Shown: positions 52,974 to 61,714 of the stretch, piece after piece
How the letters are laid out: each line of letters starts with the position of its first letter
Numbering within the stretch: the stretch's first letter is position 1
Assembly (NCBI GenBank): GCA_902592935.1
Contig: CACJGD010000001.1
Location: forward strand, 31,337-95,336
Origin: an uncultured Pelagibacteraceae bacterium
GTDB taxonomy: Bacteria > Pseudomonadota > Alphaproteobacteria > Pelagibacterales > Pelagibacteraceae
Direction: 5' to 3'
DNA: 64,000 nt
The notes under the pieces: generated by a model
Seen by the model: the letters and a program-made list of their open reading frames with translations, nothing else
Databases searched by the model: none
What the model was told of the DNA's origin: nothing
Made by a program: the position numbers and the translations under genes

Positions 52974-53875
52974 GAACAGATTTAAAAGAATTATATTCTG
53001 AATTTAGTAATAGTTTAAAACTAGATTATGATTTAAAAAAAAAAAATTGGTTTAATATCGGTGGTAAAACAAAAATTTACTTTAAGTCAGATAATCTAAA
53101 AGAATTAATTAAATTTTTACAAAAAGTTAGAAATAAAGAGAAAATATTTATATTAGGAGGTGGCTCAAATACATTAATCACAGATCAGTTTTTTGATGGT
53201 GTTGTAATCAAACTTACAAATAATTTTAACAATATATCTATGCTTAATGAGAATATAATTATAGCTGGAAGTGCTGTAACTGATAAATCACTATCCGAGT
53301 TTGCAATGGAAAATAGTCTTGGTGGATTTGAATTTTTATCATGTATTCCAGGTACGGTTGGTGGAGGGATAAAGATGAATGCCGGATGTTTTCAACGTGA
53401 ATTTAAAGATATTCTAATTTCTATACAGGCCCTTAACAAATTAGGACAAGTAATTACGATTCCTGCGAATGAAATTAATTTTAAATATAGGGATAGTGGA
53501 TTATCAGATGATTTAATTTTTTTAAGCGCATCCTTTAAAGGTTTTAAAAAAAATAAAGATTTAATTAAAGATGAGATAAAATTTTTGAAAGAAAAAAAAG
53601 AAAAAACCCAACCCACTAAAATTAAAACTAGTGGTAGTACTTTTAAGAATCCAATAAATCAGTCAAAAAAAAAAGTTTGGCAATTAATTAAAGACTCTGT
53701 ACCACTTGATAAAACTTTTGGAGAAGCATCTATTTCTAAAAAACACTGTAATTTTTTTGTAAATAAAGGTAATGCTAAGTTCGAAGATATGAAAAAGTTA
53801 ATAGAATTTGTTTCTGAAAGTGTTTTTAACAAAACTGGCATAAAGTTAGAAAAAGAAATTAAAATCTTGGAATAA
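52970..53875 (+). CDS. murB: UDP-N-acetylenolpyruvoylglucosamine reductase
   Basis: 'WFNIGGKTKIYFK', 'ILGGGSNTLITD', 'IPGTVGGGIKMNAGCFQREF', 'SGSTFKNP'. Confidence 0.95.
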   Translation: MRTDLKELYSEFSNSLKLDYDLKKKNWFNIGGKTKIYFKSDNLKELIKFLQKVRNKEKIFILGGGSNTLITDQFFDGVVIKLTNNFNNISMLNENIIIAGSAVTDKSLSEFAMENSLGGFEFLSCIPGTVGGGIKMNAGCFQREFKDILISIQALNKLGQVITIPANEINFKYRDSGLSDDLIFLSASFKGFKKNKDLIKDEIKFLKEKKEKTQPTKIKTSGSTFKNPINQSKKKVWQLIKDSVPLDKTFGEASISKKHCNFFVNKGNAKFEDMKKLIEFVSESVFNKTGIKLEKEIKILE

Positions 53876-53876
53876 A

Positions 53877-54791
53877 TTGAAAAAAAAAGTACTTATAATC
53901 TCAGGTGGAATCTCAAAAGAAAGATTAATAAGTCTTGATACAGGATTACAAGTATCTAAGGAGTTAAAAAAAAACGGATATGTTGTTAAAATTTCTGAAC
54001 CAGATAATAATTTATCAAAAAGTATTGAGCAATTTAAACCAAAAGTAATATTTAATGCTTTGCACGGACAATTTGGTGAAGATGGATTTATACAGACTAT
54101 TCTAGAAAGATTTAAAATTCCATACACCCACTCTGGAGTAATTCCATCATCTATTGCAATGGATAAAGAAATTTCAAAAAAAATATTTATAAAAAATAAA
54201 ATAAATACACCAAAATTTTTTACTTACTCATATGATAAAAAAAATTCAGAATTAATTAAAAAAATACAAAAAAAATTAAGTTTCCCTGTGATTGTAAAAC
54301 CTTTGAATGAAGGTTCGAGTGTAAATGTTTATATTTGTAATAAAAAAAACATTATTAAAACTCTTAATTTAATTAAAAATTACAAAAAAGTAATGATTGA
54401 GGAATTTATAGGTGGAAGAGAAATTCAAGTTGCAATAATGGGGAATAAAAAACTTGGAGCCATAGAACTCAAACCAAAAAGAAAATTTTATGATTATAAA
54501 GCAAAATATAGCGCTAAAGCAAAAACTAAACATATTATTCCAGTAGACTTAGAAACTAATGAGTTAAAACAAGTAATGGAAATGGCTTTAAAAGCTCATA
54601 AATTAATTGGCTGCAAAGGGATCACAAGATCAGATTTTAAATTTTTTAAAGGTAAATTTTACCTATTAGAAATAAATACGCAGCCAGGAATGACAAAATT
54701 GTCTCTTGTACCTGAAATAGCCGCACATAAAGGAATAAGTTTTATAGAATTGATTGAATGGATTTTAAATGAAGCGTCAAAGAAAAAGTAA
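53877..54791 (+). CDS. ddl: D-alanine--D-alanine ligase
   Basis: 'ALHGQFGEDGFIQTILERFKIPYTHSGVIPSSIAMDKEISK', 'LEINTQPGMTKLSLVPEIAAHKGISF'. Confidence 0.95.
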   Translation: MKKKVLIISGGISKERLISLDTGLQVSKELKKNGYVVKISEPDNNLSKSIEQFKPKVIFNALHGQFGEDGFIQTILERFKIPYTHSGVIPSSIAMDKEISKKIFIKNKINTPKFFTYSYDKKNSELIKKIQKKLSFPVIVKPLNEGSSVNVYICNKKNIIKTLNLIKNYKKVMIEEFIGGREIQVAIMGNKKLGAIELKPKRKFYDYKAKYSAKAKTKHIIPVDLETNELKQVMEMALKAHKLIGCKGITRSDFKFFKGKFYLLEINTQPGMTKLSLVPEIAAHKGISFIELIEWILNEASKKK

Positions 54792-55443
54792 AAAGATTTT
54801 AATTTATTTTTTTTTTCTTATCATAGTAAGTTCAATTAATAATTTAGAATTTAATAGCCTCAAATTTCACAGCGTAAATGATATTAGAATATCTGGTTTA
54901 AGTAACGTTAATAAGGAAATTTTAACTCAAGAAATTAAAAGCTTGAATTTGGAAAATATTTTCTTTTTAAATGCCAATGAAGTCATTGAGATAATTAATA
55001 AAAATACCTTAATCGAAGGATATAAAATTTTTAAGAAATATCCCTCAACTATTCAAATCGAAATTCAAAAAACAAATCTTCTAGCAAAAATTAACAAAAA
55101 TGGAAAAATATATCTTCTTGGATCTAACGGTAAATTATCAAATAATAATTTGTCAAACGAGGATTTCCCATTTATTTTTGGTAATCCAAAAATAAAAGAA
55201 TTTTTAAATTTAAAAAATATAATTAGCGAATCAAAAATTTCGTATGATGAAATAGAAAATTTTTTTTTTTATAAGTCTAAAAGATGGGATTTGGAGCTTA
55301 AGAATAATATCTTATTAAAATTACCAAAGACAAACGTAAAAGTTTCTTTAGACAATGCACATGAATTTCTAAAGGATAAAAACTTTATTGATAATAAAAT
55401 AATAGATATAAGAATTAAAGATCAAATTATAGTAAATGATTGA
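54769..55443 (+). CDS. ftsQ: Cell division protein FtsQ (POTRA domain)
   Basis: N-terminal TM, POTRA-like 'VNDIRISGLSNVNKEILTQEIKSLNLENIFFLNANEVIEII', between ddl and the ftsA-position gene. Confidence 0.82.
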   Translation: MKRQRKSKKILIYFFFLIIVSSINNLEFNSLKFHSVNDIRISGLSNVNKEILTQEIKSLNLENIFFLNANEVIEIINKNTLIEGYKIFKKYPSTIQIEIQKTNLLAKINKNGKIYLLGSNGKLSNNNLSNEDFPFIFGNPKIKEFLNLKNIISESKISYDEIENFFFYKSKRWDLELKNNILLKLPKTNVKVSLDNAHEFLKDKNFIDNKIIDIRIKDQIIVND

Positions 55444-56140
55444 GGAAAGAGATTTTAGGACCTATTTGAATATTTCAACCAGCCAGTTAGGGATTTATTT
55501 ATTTGATACTAAGAATTTTAAGTGTCTTTATGAAGATCAGCTTATGATTGATACTAAAATTGATTTGATTAATTTTAATATATTAATTGAATTTCTTGAA
55601 AAAAATATTTTTAAAATTGAAAAGTTAATTGGAAAATTTTTAAATAATATTTATTTAATTATCCAAACAAAAAAAAAAAATAAAATTGATTTATGTATTA
55701 AAAAGAAAAATTATGAAGAAAATATTAATAGTACTTTTTTGGAAAGTATTCTTATAGATGCAAAGGACTTGGTTAAAGAAAATTACCCAGATGTAAAAAT
55801 TATGCATATGGTAGTAACTAAATATATAGTAGATGGTATTTCTTATTCTTCTTTTCAAGATAATTTTGTCTGTGATGATTTTTGTTTAGAATTATATATA
55901 AATTGCATACCAAAAAATTTTGTTTCTGAGATAGATAATGTTTTGGAAAAATATCAAATAAAAATAATTGGTTATTTAGACAAAGATTATATTGAAGATT
56001 GTTTTAAAAATGAAAAAATTGAATTATGTATGAAGGCATATAAAATTCAAAATGGATTTAATAACAATGAGGTAAAACTGGTTCCAAAAAAGTTAGAAAA
56101 TAAAGGTTTTTTTGAAAAATTTTTTCAACTATTTAGTTAA
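55436..56140 (+). CDS. Truncated FtsA-like protein (domain 1A/1C-like plus C-terminal amphipathic tail; no ATPase domain 2)
   Basis: 234 aa in ftsA position, ATG overlapping ftsQ stop (ATGATTGA); 'YLNISTSQLGIYLFD' resembles FtsA strand-1/phosphate-1 region, 'MHMVVTKYIVDGIS' resembles FtsA 'LHVIPQEYAIDYQ', C-terminus 'NKGFFEKFFQLFS'. Confidence 0.65.
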   Translation: MIEERDFRTYLNISTSQLGIYLFDTKNFKCLYEDQLMIDTKIDLINFNILIEFLEKNIFKIEKLIGKFLNNIYLIIQTKKKNKIDLCIKKKNYEENINSTFLESILIDAKDLVKENYPDVKIMHMVVTKYIVDGISYSSFQDNFVCDDFCLELYINCIPKNFVSEIDNVLEKYQIKIIGYLDKDYIEDCFKNEKIELCMKAYKIQNGFNNNEVKLVPKKLENKGFFEKFFQLFS

Positions 56141-56204
56141 AATTGTTTTTTCTGGTAATATTTGTTGTTTTTAAATTCTCATAAACACACAGTAAAAACT
56201 CTAT

Positions 56205-57125
56205 GTGTCATATTTAACCCAAAAAACTATTAAAAAAAAAGTATCATTCAGTGGAGTGGCTTTGCACAATGGTTTAAATGTAAATGTTTGCATAAAACCA
56301 GCTCAAACTAATTTTGGTATAGTTTTCAAAAGAACCGATATAAGAACTAATAATTTGGTATATCCAAATTTTATGAATGTGACCAACACATCATTAAACA
56401 CAACTGTTGAAAATGAATTTGGTGTAAAGGTTTCAACTATAGAACATTTAATGGGTGCATTGTTTGGCTTAGGGATAGACAATGCGTTAATTGAAATTGA
56501 CAATGAAGAAGTACCAATACTAGACGGTTCTGCAAAAGAGTTCATAGAAAAAATTATATTGTCAGGATTTGAAGTAAGCGATGCACCTTTAAAAATAATA
56601 AAAATAAATAAAGAAATAAAATATTCTGATGGAGATAGATATATTTCTATAATGCCTTCAACTCTAAGTTTAGATATAGATTTTGAACTTAAATATAAAA
56701 ATAAGATAATCGGAAACCAAAGAAATAAAGTTAAAGTTTATGAAGATGATTTAACAGATATTTATAATTCTAGAACATACTGCTTATTTGAAGATATTGA
56801 GCTTATTAAAAAAAATGGATTAGCAAAAGGTGGAAATTTAGATAATGCGATAGTTGTTAAAGGAGAAAAAGTACTTAATCAAAATGGTTTAAGAAATGAA
56901 AAAGAGTTTGTTAATCATAAAATATTAGACTGTATAGGAGACTTATATACCTCAGGTTTTAGAATGGTTGCTTCTATTAAATGTTCACAGGGTGGGCACT
57001 ATTTAACTAATCAGCTTTTAAGAAAAGTTTTTGAAAATAGAGAAAATTTTTCAATTTTAGAGATTAAAGAAAAAAACCTCCCGCATACATTAATTAATAG
57101 AAAATTGTTGAAGTCTATAGCATAG
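56205..57125 (+). CDS. lpxC: UDP-3-O-acyl-N-acetylglucosamine deacetylase (GTG start)
   Basis: 'TQKTIKKKVSFSGVALHNGLNV', 'STIEHLMGALFGLGIDNALIEID', 'EVPILDGSAKEFI', 'NHKILDCIGDLY'. Confidence 0.96.
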   Translation: MSYLTQKTIKKKVSFSGVALHNGLNVNVCIKPAQTNFGIVFKRTDIRTNNLVYPNFMNVTNTSLNTTVENEFGVKVSTIEHLMGALFGLGIDNALIEIDNEEVPILDGSAKEFIEKIILSGFEVSDAPLKIIKINKEIKYSDGDRYISIMPSTLSLDIDFELKYKNKIIGNQRNKVKVYEDDLTDIYNSRTYCLFEDIELIKKNGLAKGGNLDNAIVVKGEKVLNQNGLRNEKEFVNHKILDCIGDLYTSGFRMVASIKCSQGGHYLTNQLLRKVFENRENFSILEIKEKNLPHTLINRKLLKSIA

Positions 57126-57174
57126 ATTTAAAGAAATATTTTTCAAAAAATAAATTTTAAGAGTATAAAAGTAT

Positions 57175-58005
57175 ATGTTAATGAAAAGTCTATTCAATAT
57201 AATTGTAATACTAATATTTTGTGTTTCTTGTTCGAAAAAGGTAATTGAAAAATCTACAATCAAAGAAACAAATTTGGAATTGCAAATGATTGAAGCTTAT
57301 AAGGAAGGATTAAAAGAGTTAGATAGAGGAGACGCTTTATTTGCAGCAAAAAAATTTAATGAGGCTGAAATTTTATTTCCTCAATCAGAAGTAGCTCCAC
57401 GTGCTGCACTAATGGCAGCTTATGCATATTATTCACAAAATTATTATCAAGATGCCATTGCTGAGTTAGATAGATTTTTAAGGGTCTACCCGAAATATAA
57501 AGATATAGCTTATGCAGAATATTTACTTGGATTATCTTATTATGAGCAGATAGTTGATGAAAAAAAAGATTTGAATTCGATCCAAAATTCAAAAAAAATA
57601 TTTGAAAGAATAGTTAAAAATTATCCAAACACAGAGTTTGCACTTGATGCTGAATTCAAGTTAGATTTAATTTATGATATACTTGCAGCAAAAGAAATGT
57701 TCATAGGCAGGTATTACTTTAATAAAAATAAATGGGTTGCAGCAATTAATAGATTTAAATTTGTAACCGATAATTATCAAACCACAATATATGTTGAAGA
57801 GGCACTACATAGATTAGTTGAAATTTATTATATTATTGGATTAGAAAATGAAGCTAAGAAATACGCTGTTTTATTAGGTTACAACTACCAATCATCAGAG
57901 TGGTATGAGAATTCTTACAGTGTCTTTGATAAAAATTATAAAAAGGCCAAAATAAAAAAAGAAGAAAATAAAATTATAAAAAGATTTAAATCTCTATTTA
58001 ATTGA
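57175..58005 (+). CDS. bamD: Outer membrane assembly lipoprotein BamD
   Basis: Lipobox-type 'IFCVSCSKK', TPR 'AAKKFNEAEILFPQSEVAPRAALMAAYAYYSQNYYQDAIAELDRFLRVYPKY'. Confidence 0.9.
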   Translation: MLMKSLFNIIVILIFCVSCSKKVIEKSTIKETNLELQMIEAYKEGLKELDRGDALFAAKKFNEAEILFPQSEVAPRAALMAAYAYYSQNYYQDAIAELDRFLRVYPKYKDIAYAEYLLGLSYYEQIVDEKKDLNSIQNSKKIFERIVKNYPNTEFALDAEFKLDLIYDILAAKEMFIGRYYFNKNKWVAAINRFKFVTDNYQTTIYVEEALHRLVEIYYIIGLENEAKKYAVLLGYNYQSSEWYENSYSVFDKNYKKAKIKKEENKIIKRFKSLFN

Positions 58006-58006
58006 G

Positions 58007-60037
58007 ATGAAAAAAAAAGAAATTCAAAAAAAATATAATGAAAAAATTAAATTAATTAATAAATATAATGCTTATTACTATGAAAAAAGTAATCCAATTG
58101 TTAATGATCAAGTTTACGATAATTTAAAGAAGGAAATTTTACAACTTGAAATTAATTATAATTTCTTAAAATCAGAAAATTCACCTTCAAAAGTTGTTGG
58201 ATATAAACCGTCTAAAAATTTTAAAAAGTCATTTCACAAAGTACCTATGTTGTCCTTAGGAAATGCTTTTTCTGAAGAAGATTTAGATAATTTTGAAAAA
58301 AAAATTAAAAATTTTTTATCGTTAAAAGATAAAAATGAAATTTACTATAATGCAGAACCAAAAATTGATGGGATATCTGCTTCACTAACATACAAAAAAG
58401 GAAAGTTTTATAAGGGACTTTCTAGAGGAGATGGCAAAGAGGGAGAAGATATAACTGAAAATCTTGCAACTATAAGGGATATACCAAAAGCTATTTCATT
58501 CAAAGATTTTCCTGACGAAATAGATATTAGAGGAGAGGTATTTATTCAAAATAGTGATTTCAAAAATTTAAATGATAAATTTGCAAATCCCAGAAATGCT
58601 GCATCTGGATCTTTAAGACAAAAAAATCCAAGTGATACACAAAAAATCCCATTAAAATTTATTGCATACACTTTTGGATACGAGAAAGGATTGTTAGTAG
58701 AAAATCAGTCTGATTTTATCAATAAATTAAATAAATGGGGATTTAAAACAAATCCATTAAATAAATTAATCTCTGGAGTGAAAAATTTAATTGAAAATTA
58801 TAATGAAATTGAGAAAAAAAGAGCAAACCTAGATTTTGATATAGATGGCATTGTTTATAAAGTTAATGATTTCGCTATGCAAAAAAGATTGGGAAATGTA
58901 GCTAATGCTCCAAGATGGGCAATAGCTCATAAGTTTTCATCAAGTAAAGCAATTTCTAAAATACTAGATATTGAAATTCAAGTTGGTAGAACTGGAGCGT
59001 TAACGCCAGTAGCAAAAATTAAAGCAATAACTATTGGTGGAGTTGTTGTTTCTAATGCAACACTGCATAATGAAGACGAGATAAATAGAAAAGATATAAG
59101 AATTGGAGATACAGCTGTTATAGAGAGAGCAGGAGATGTTATACCTCATATACTTTCTGTAGATATAAATAAAAGGTTAAAGAATTCAAAAAAATTTATT
59201 TTTCCAGAAAATTGTCCATCATGTGGATCAAAAACAATTAAAGAATTTAATAAAATTACAAAAAAGATAGATGCGGTAAGGAGATGTTCAAGTGAAGGAT
59301 ATAATTGTGATAAAATTTCAATTGAAAAATTAAAACACTTTGTTTCAAAAGAGGCTTTTAATATAGATGGTTTTGGAAAAAAAATAGTTGAAAATTTTTG
59401 GAAATTAAAATTTATAAAATTTCCTCATGATATATTTAAATTAGATTATACCAAAATTGAAAAACTAGAAGGCTGGGGTAAATTATCTGTTCAAAATTTA
59501 AAATATTCAATTAATCAAAAAAAAAATATTTCTTTAGAGAGGTTAATTTACTCATTAGGGATCAGACATATTGGATTAGAAAATGCCAAGCTTTTATCAA
59601 AACACTTTATGTCATTTTCAAAATTTAAAAGTTTATCTAAAAAAAGTGATTACGAAGAAATGTTGAATATTGATGGGATTGGTGAAACACAAGTAAATTC
59701 AATTAAAAGTTTTTTTTCAAATGAAGCAAACCTAAAGGTTTTGAATGAATTAGAAAAAGTTTTAGTGGTAAAAAATGCTATTCAAAATTCTAATGATGGA
59801 TTGTTAAAAAATAAGACTTTTTTAGTTACAGGGAAATTAAATGGAATTAGTAGAGCCGAAGTTAAATCTTTGATTGAAGAAAATTCTGGCAAAACAGTTA
59901 GTAGCGTATCTAAGAAATTAAATTATTTAATAATAGGAGATAAACCGACTAAGAAGAAAATAGATAATGCCAAACAGCTTAAAATAAATGTTATAGACCA
60001 AGCTGAATTTTTGAAAATGCTAAATAAAACTAGCTAG
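58007..60037 (+). CDS. ligA: NAD-dependent DNA ligase
   Basis: Active site 'AEPKIDGISASLTYKKG', 'NPRNAASGSLRQ', zinc finger 'CPSCGS...CSSEGYNC', HhH and BRCT 'GKTFLVTGKL'-like C-terminus. Confidence 0.97.
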   Translation: MKKKEIQKKYNEKIKLINKYNAYYYEKSNPIVNDQVYDNLKKEILQLEINYNFLKSENSPSKVVGYKPSKNFKKSFHKVPMLSLGNAFSEEDLDNFEKKIKNFLSLKDKNEIYYNAEPKIDGISASLTYKKGKFYKGLSRGDGKEGEDITENLATIRDIPKAISFKDFPDEIDIRGEVFIQNSDFKNLNDKFANPRNAASGSLRQKNPSDTQKIPLKFIAYTFGYEKGLLVENQSDFINKLNKWGFKTNPLNKLISGVKNLIENYNEIEKKRANLDFDIDGIVYKVNDFAMQKRLGNVANAPRWAIAHKFSSSKAISKILDIEIQVGRTGALTPVAKIKAITIGGVVVSNATLHNEDEINRKDIRIGDTAVIERAGDVIPHILSVDINKRLKNSKKFIFPENCPSCGSKTIKEFNKITKKIDAVRRCSSEGYNCDKISIEKLKHFVSKEAFNIDGFGKKIVENFWKLKFIKFPHDIFKLDYTKIEKLEGWGKLSVQNLKYSINQKKNISLERLIYSLGIRHIGLENAKLLSKHFMSFSKFKSLSKKSDYEEMLNIDGIGETQVNSIKSFFSNEANLKVLNELEKVLVVKNAIQNSNDGLLKNKTFLVTGKLNGISRAEVKSLIEENSGKTVSSVSKKLNYLIIGDKPTKKKIDNAKQLKINVIDQAEFLKMLNKTS

Positions 60038-61714
60038 CCATTTTCTCTCATTTTGATTTAAATATTCAGATATTTTTGAATAAACTTCTAAGTGATATTT
60101 AAATAGATAGTTTTTTTCATTAACTGTTAATAAATCAAAATTGATCAAATCCTTTTCTATTGGTGCCAATGTTAAGTTTTCAAAAAACAATCTTCCGTTT
60201 TTTTTATTTACATAAATTAAATTTTCAATCCTGATTCCATATTCATTAGTTTTATAGTACCCAGGCTCATTACTTAAAATCATTCCTTCTCTTATTTTTA
60301 CGGTGTTTATTTTTGTAATTGCCTGTGGTCCCTCGTGAACATTAAGGAAAAAACCTACTCCATGTCCTGTACCATGTGCATAATCTAACTTATTTTCAAT
60401 TAAAAATTTTCTTGCTCTTTTATCAATTTTTTTACCGATATCGTCTTTATTTATATCGCTTATAGCTACAGCAATGTGACCTTTTAAAACTTTAGTGAAA
60501 ATATTTTTGATGTTTTGTTTTTGATTTGAGAAACAAATTGTTCTTGTAACATCAGTTGTTCCATATTTATACTGACCACCTGAGTCACACAGTAAAATAT
60601 CTTTTTTATTAATAGTTCTACAATTTTCTTTTTTTGCTCGATAATGAACAATTGCGCCATTTCTCCCAGATCCTGCAATAGTATCAAAGCTAGGATATAG
60701 AAAGTTTTTATTTAATTTTCTAAATTTCTCTAATTTTTTAGCAGCTTCAACTTCATTAATTTTCTTTTTATTAATTTTTTTTATCCAGTATAAAAATTTT
60801 GTTAATGCTACACCGTCCGAGATATGAGCATCAATCATGTTCTTGATTTCAGTTTTATTTTTAATTGCTTTAAGGAGATAAGTAGGATCTTCTCTGTTAA
60901 TAATTTTATTTTTTGATCTAATTAGATTTTCATAAAATATTGAGCAAGATTTATCGTCTACAATAAATTTTTTTCCTTTAAATTTTAATATTTTTTCTGG
61001 TAAATCATTTACATCTAGAAATTCATTTTTTTTAATAGTTTTATTTTTTAATAAATTTTTACATTTTTTTAAATTACTTATTAATAATATTTTTTTAGAT
61101 TTGCTTATGATTAATCTTGAATTTGGAACAGGACTGTTAGGGCTATCATTGCCTCTTATATTTAAAATCCAAGCTACATTTTCTGGTGCAGTAATAAAAA
61201 TATAATCTGATTTGTTTTTTTTTAAGTATTTAGTTATTTTACTTAATTTAGAATTAATACTTTCGCCTACAATATTTTTGTCTAAAGAAAAAAAAGGGAT
61301 AGAAGTATTTTCTTTTTGTTTTTTAATTTCATCAATTAGATTTTTTTCAATATATCTTATTTTATTGTATTTTAAGAAGTAACTTTTTATTTGGGTATTT
61401 GTGAATAACTTTGGATCTATACCAAGTGTAAGATTTTTAAATAAACTGCAATTTATTAATTTTTCGAAGCCAAAAATTTTAAAATTTTTTCCACTCTCAA
61501 TTTTACTTTGAATTGTATATCTTCCATCGGTAAATAAATAATTTTTATTTTTAAGAATTATAGCTAAACCAGCAGATCCACTAAAATTTGAAATAACTTC
61601 TAATCGATTTAATTTTGAATATTCTGTAAAAAAATCATCATTCTTTGGAATTACATAGCCATCGATACTATACTTTTTGAATTTTTTTCTTAATGTATTA
61701 ATGTATTTATTCAC
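60020..61714 (-). CDS. Xaa-Pro aminopeptidase (M24B)
   Basis: 'LLCDSGGQYKYGTTDVTRTI', 'YAHGTGHGVGFFLNVHEGPQ', 'GMILSNEPGYY', 'GIRIENLIYV'. Confidence 0.92.
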   Translation of the reverse strand: MNKYINTLRKKFKKYSIDGYVIPKNDDFFTEYSKLNRLEVISNFSGSAGLAIILKNKNYLFTDGRYTIQSKIESGKNFKIFGFEKLINCSLFKNLTLGIDPKLFTNTQIKSYFLKYNKIRYIEKNLIDEIKKQKENTSIPFFSLDKNIVGESINSKLSKITKYLKKNKSDYIFITAPENVAWILNIRGNDSPNSPVPNSRLIISKSKKILLISNLKKCKNLLKNKTIKKNEFLDVNDLPEKILKFKGKKFIVDDKSCSIFYENLIRSKNKIINREDPTYLLKAIKNKTEIKNMIDAHISDGVALTKFLYWIKKINKKKINEVEAAKKLEKFRKLNKNFLYPSFDTIAGSGRNGAIVHYRAKKENCRTINKKDILLCDSGGQYKYGTTDVTRTICFSNQKQNIKNIFTKVLKGHIAVAISDINKDDIGKKIDKRARKFLIENKLDYAHGTGHGVGFFLNVHEGPQAITKINTVKIREGMILSNEPGYYKTNEYGIRIENLIYVNKKNGRLFFENLTLAPIEKDLINFDLLTVNEKNYLFKYHLEVYSKISEYLNQNERKWLASFI

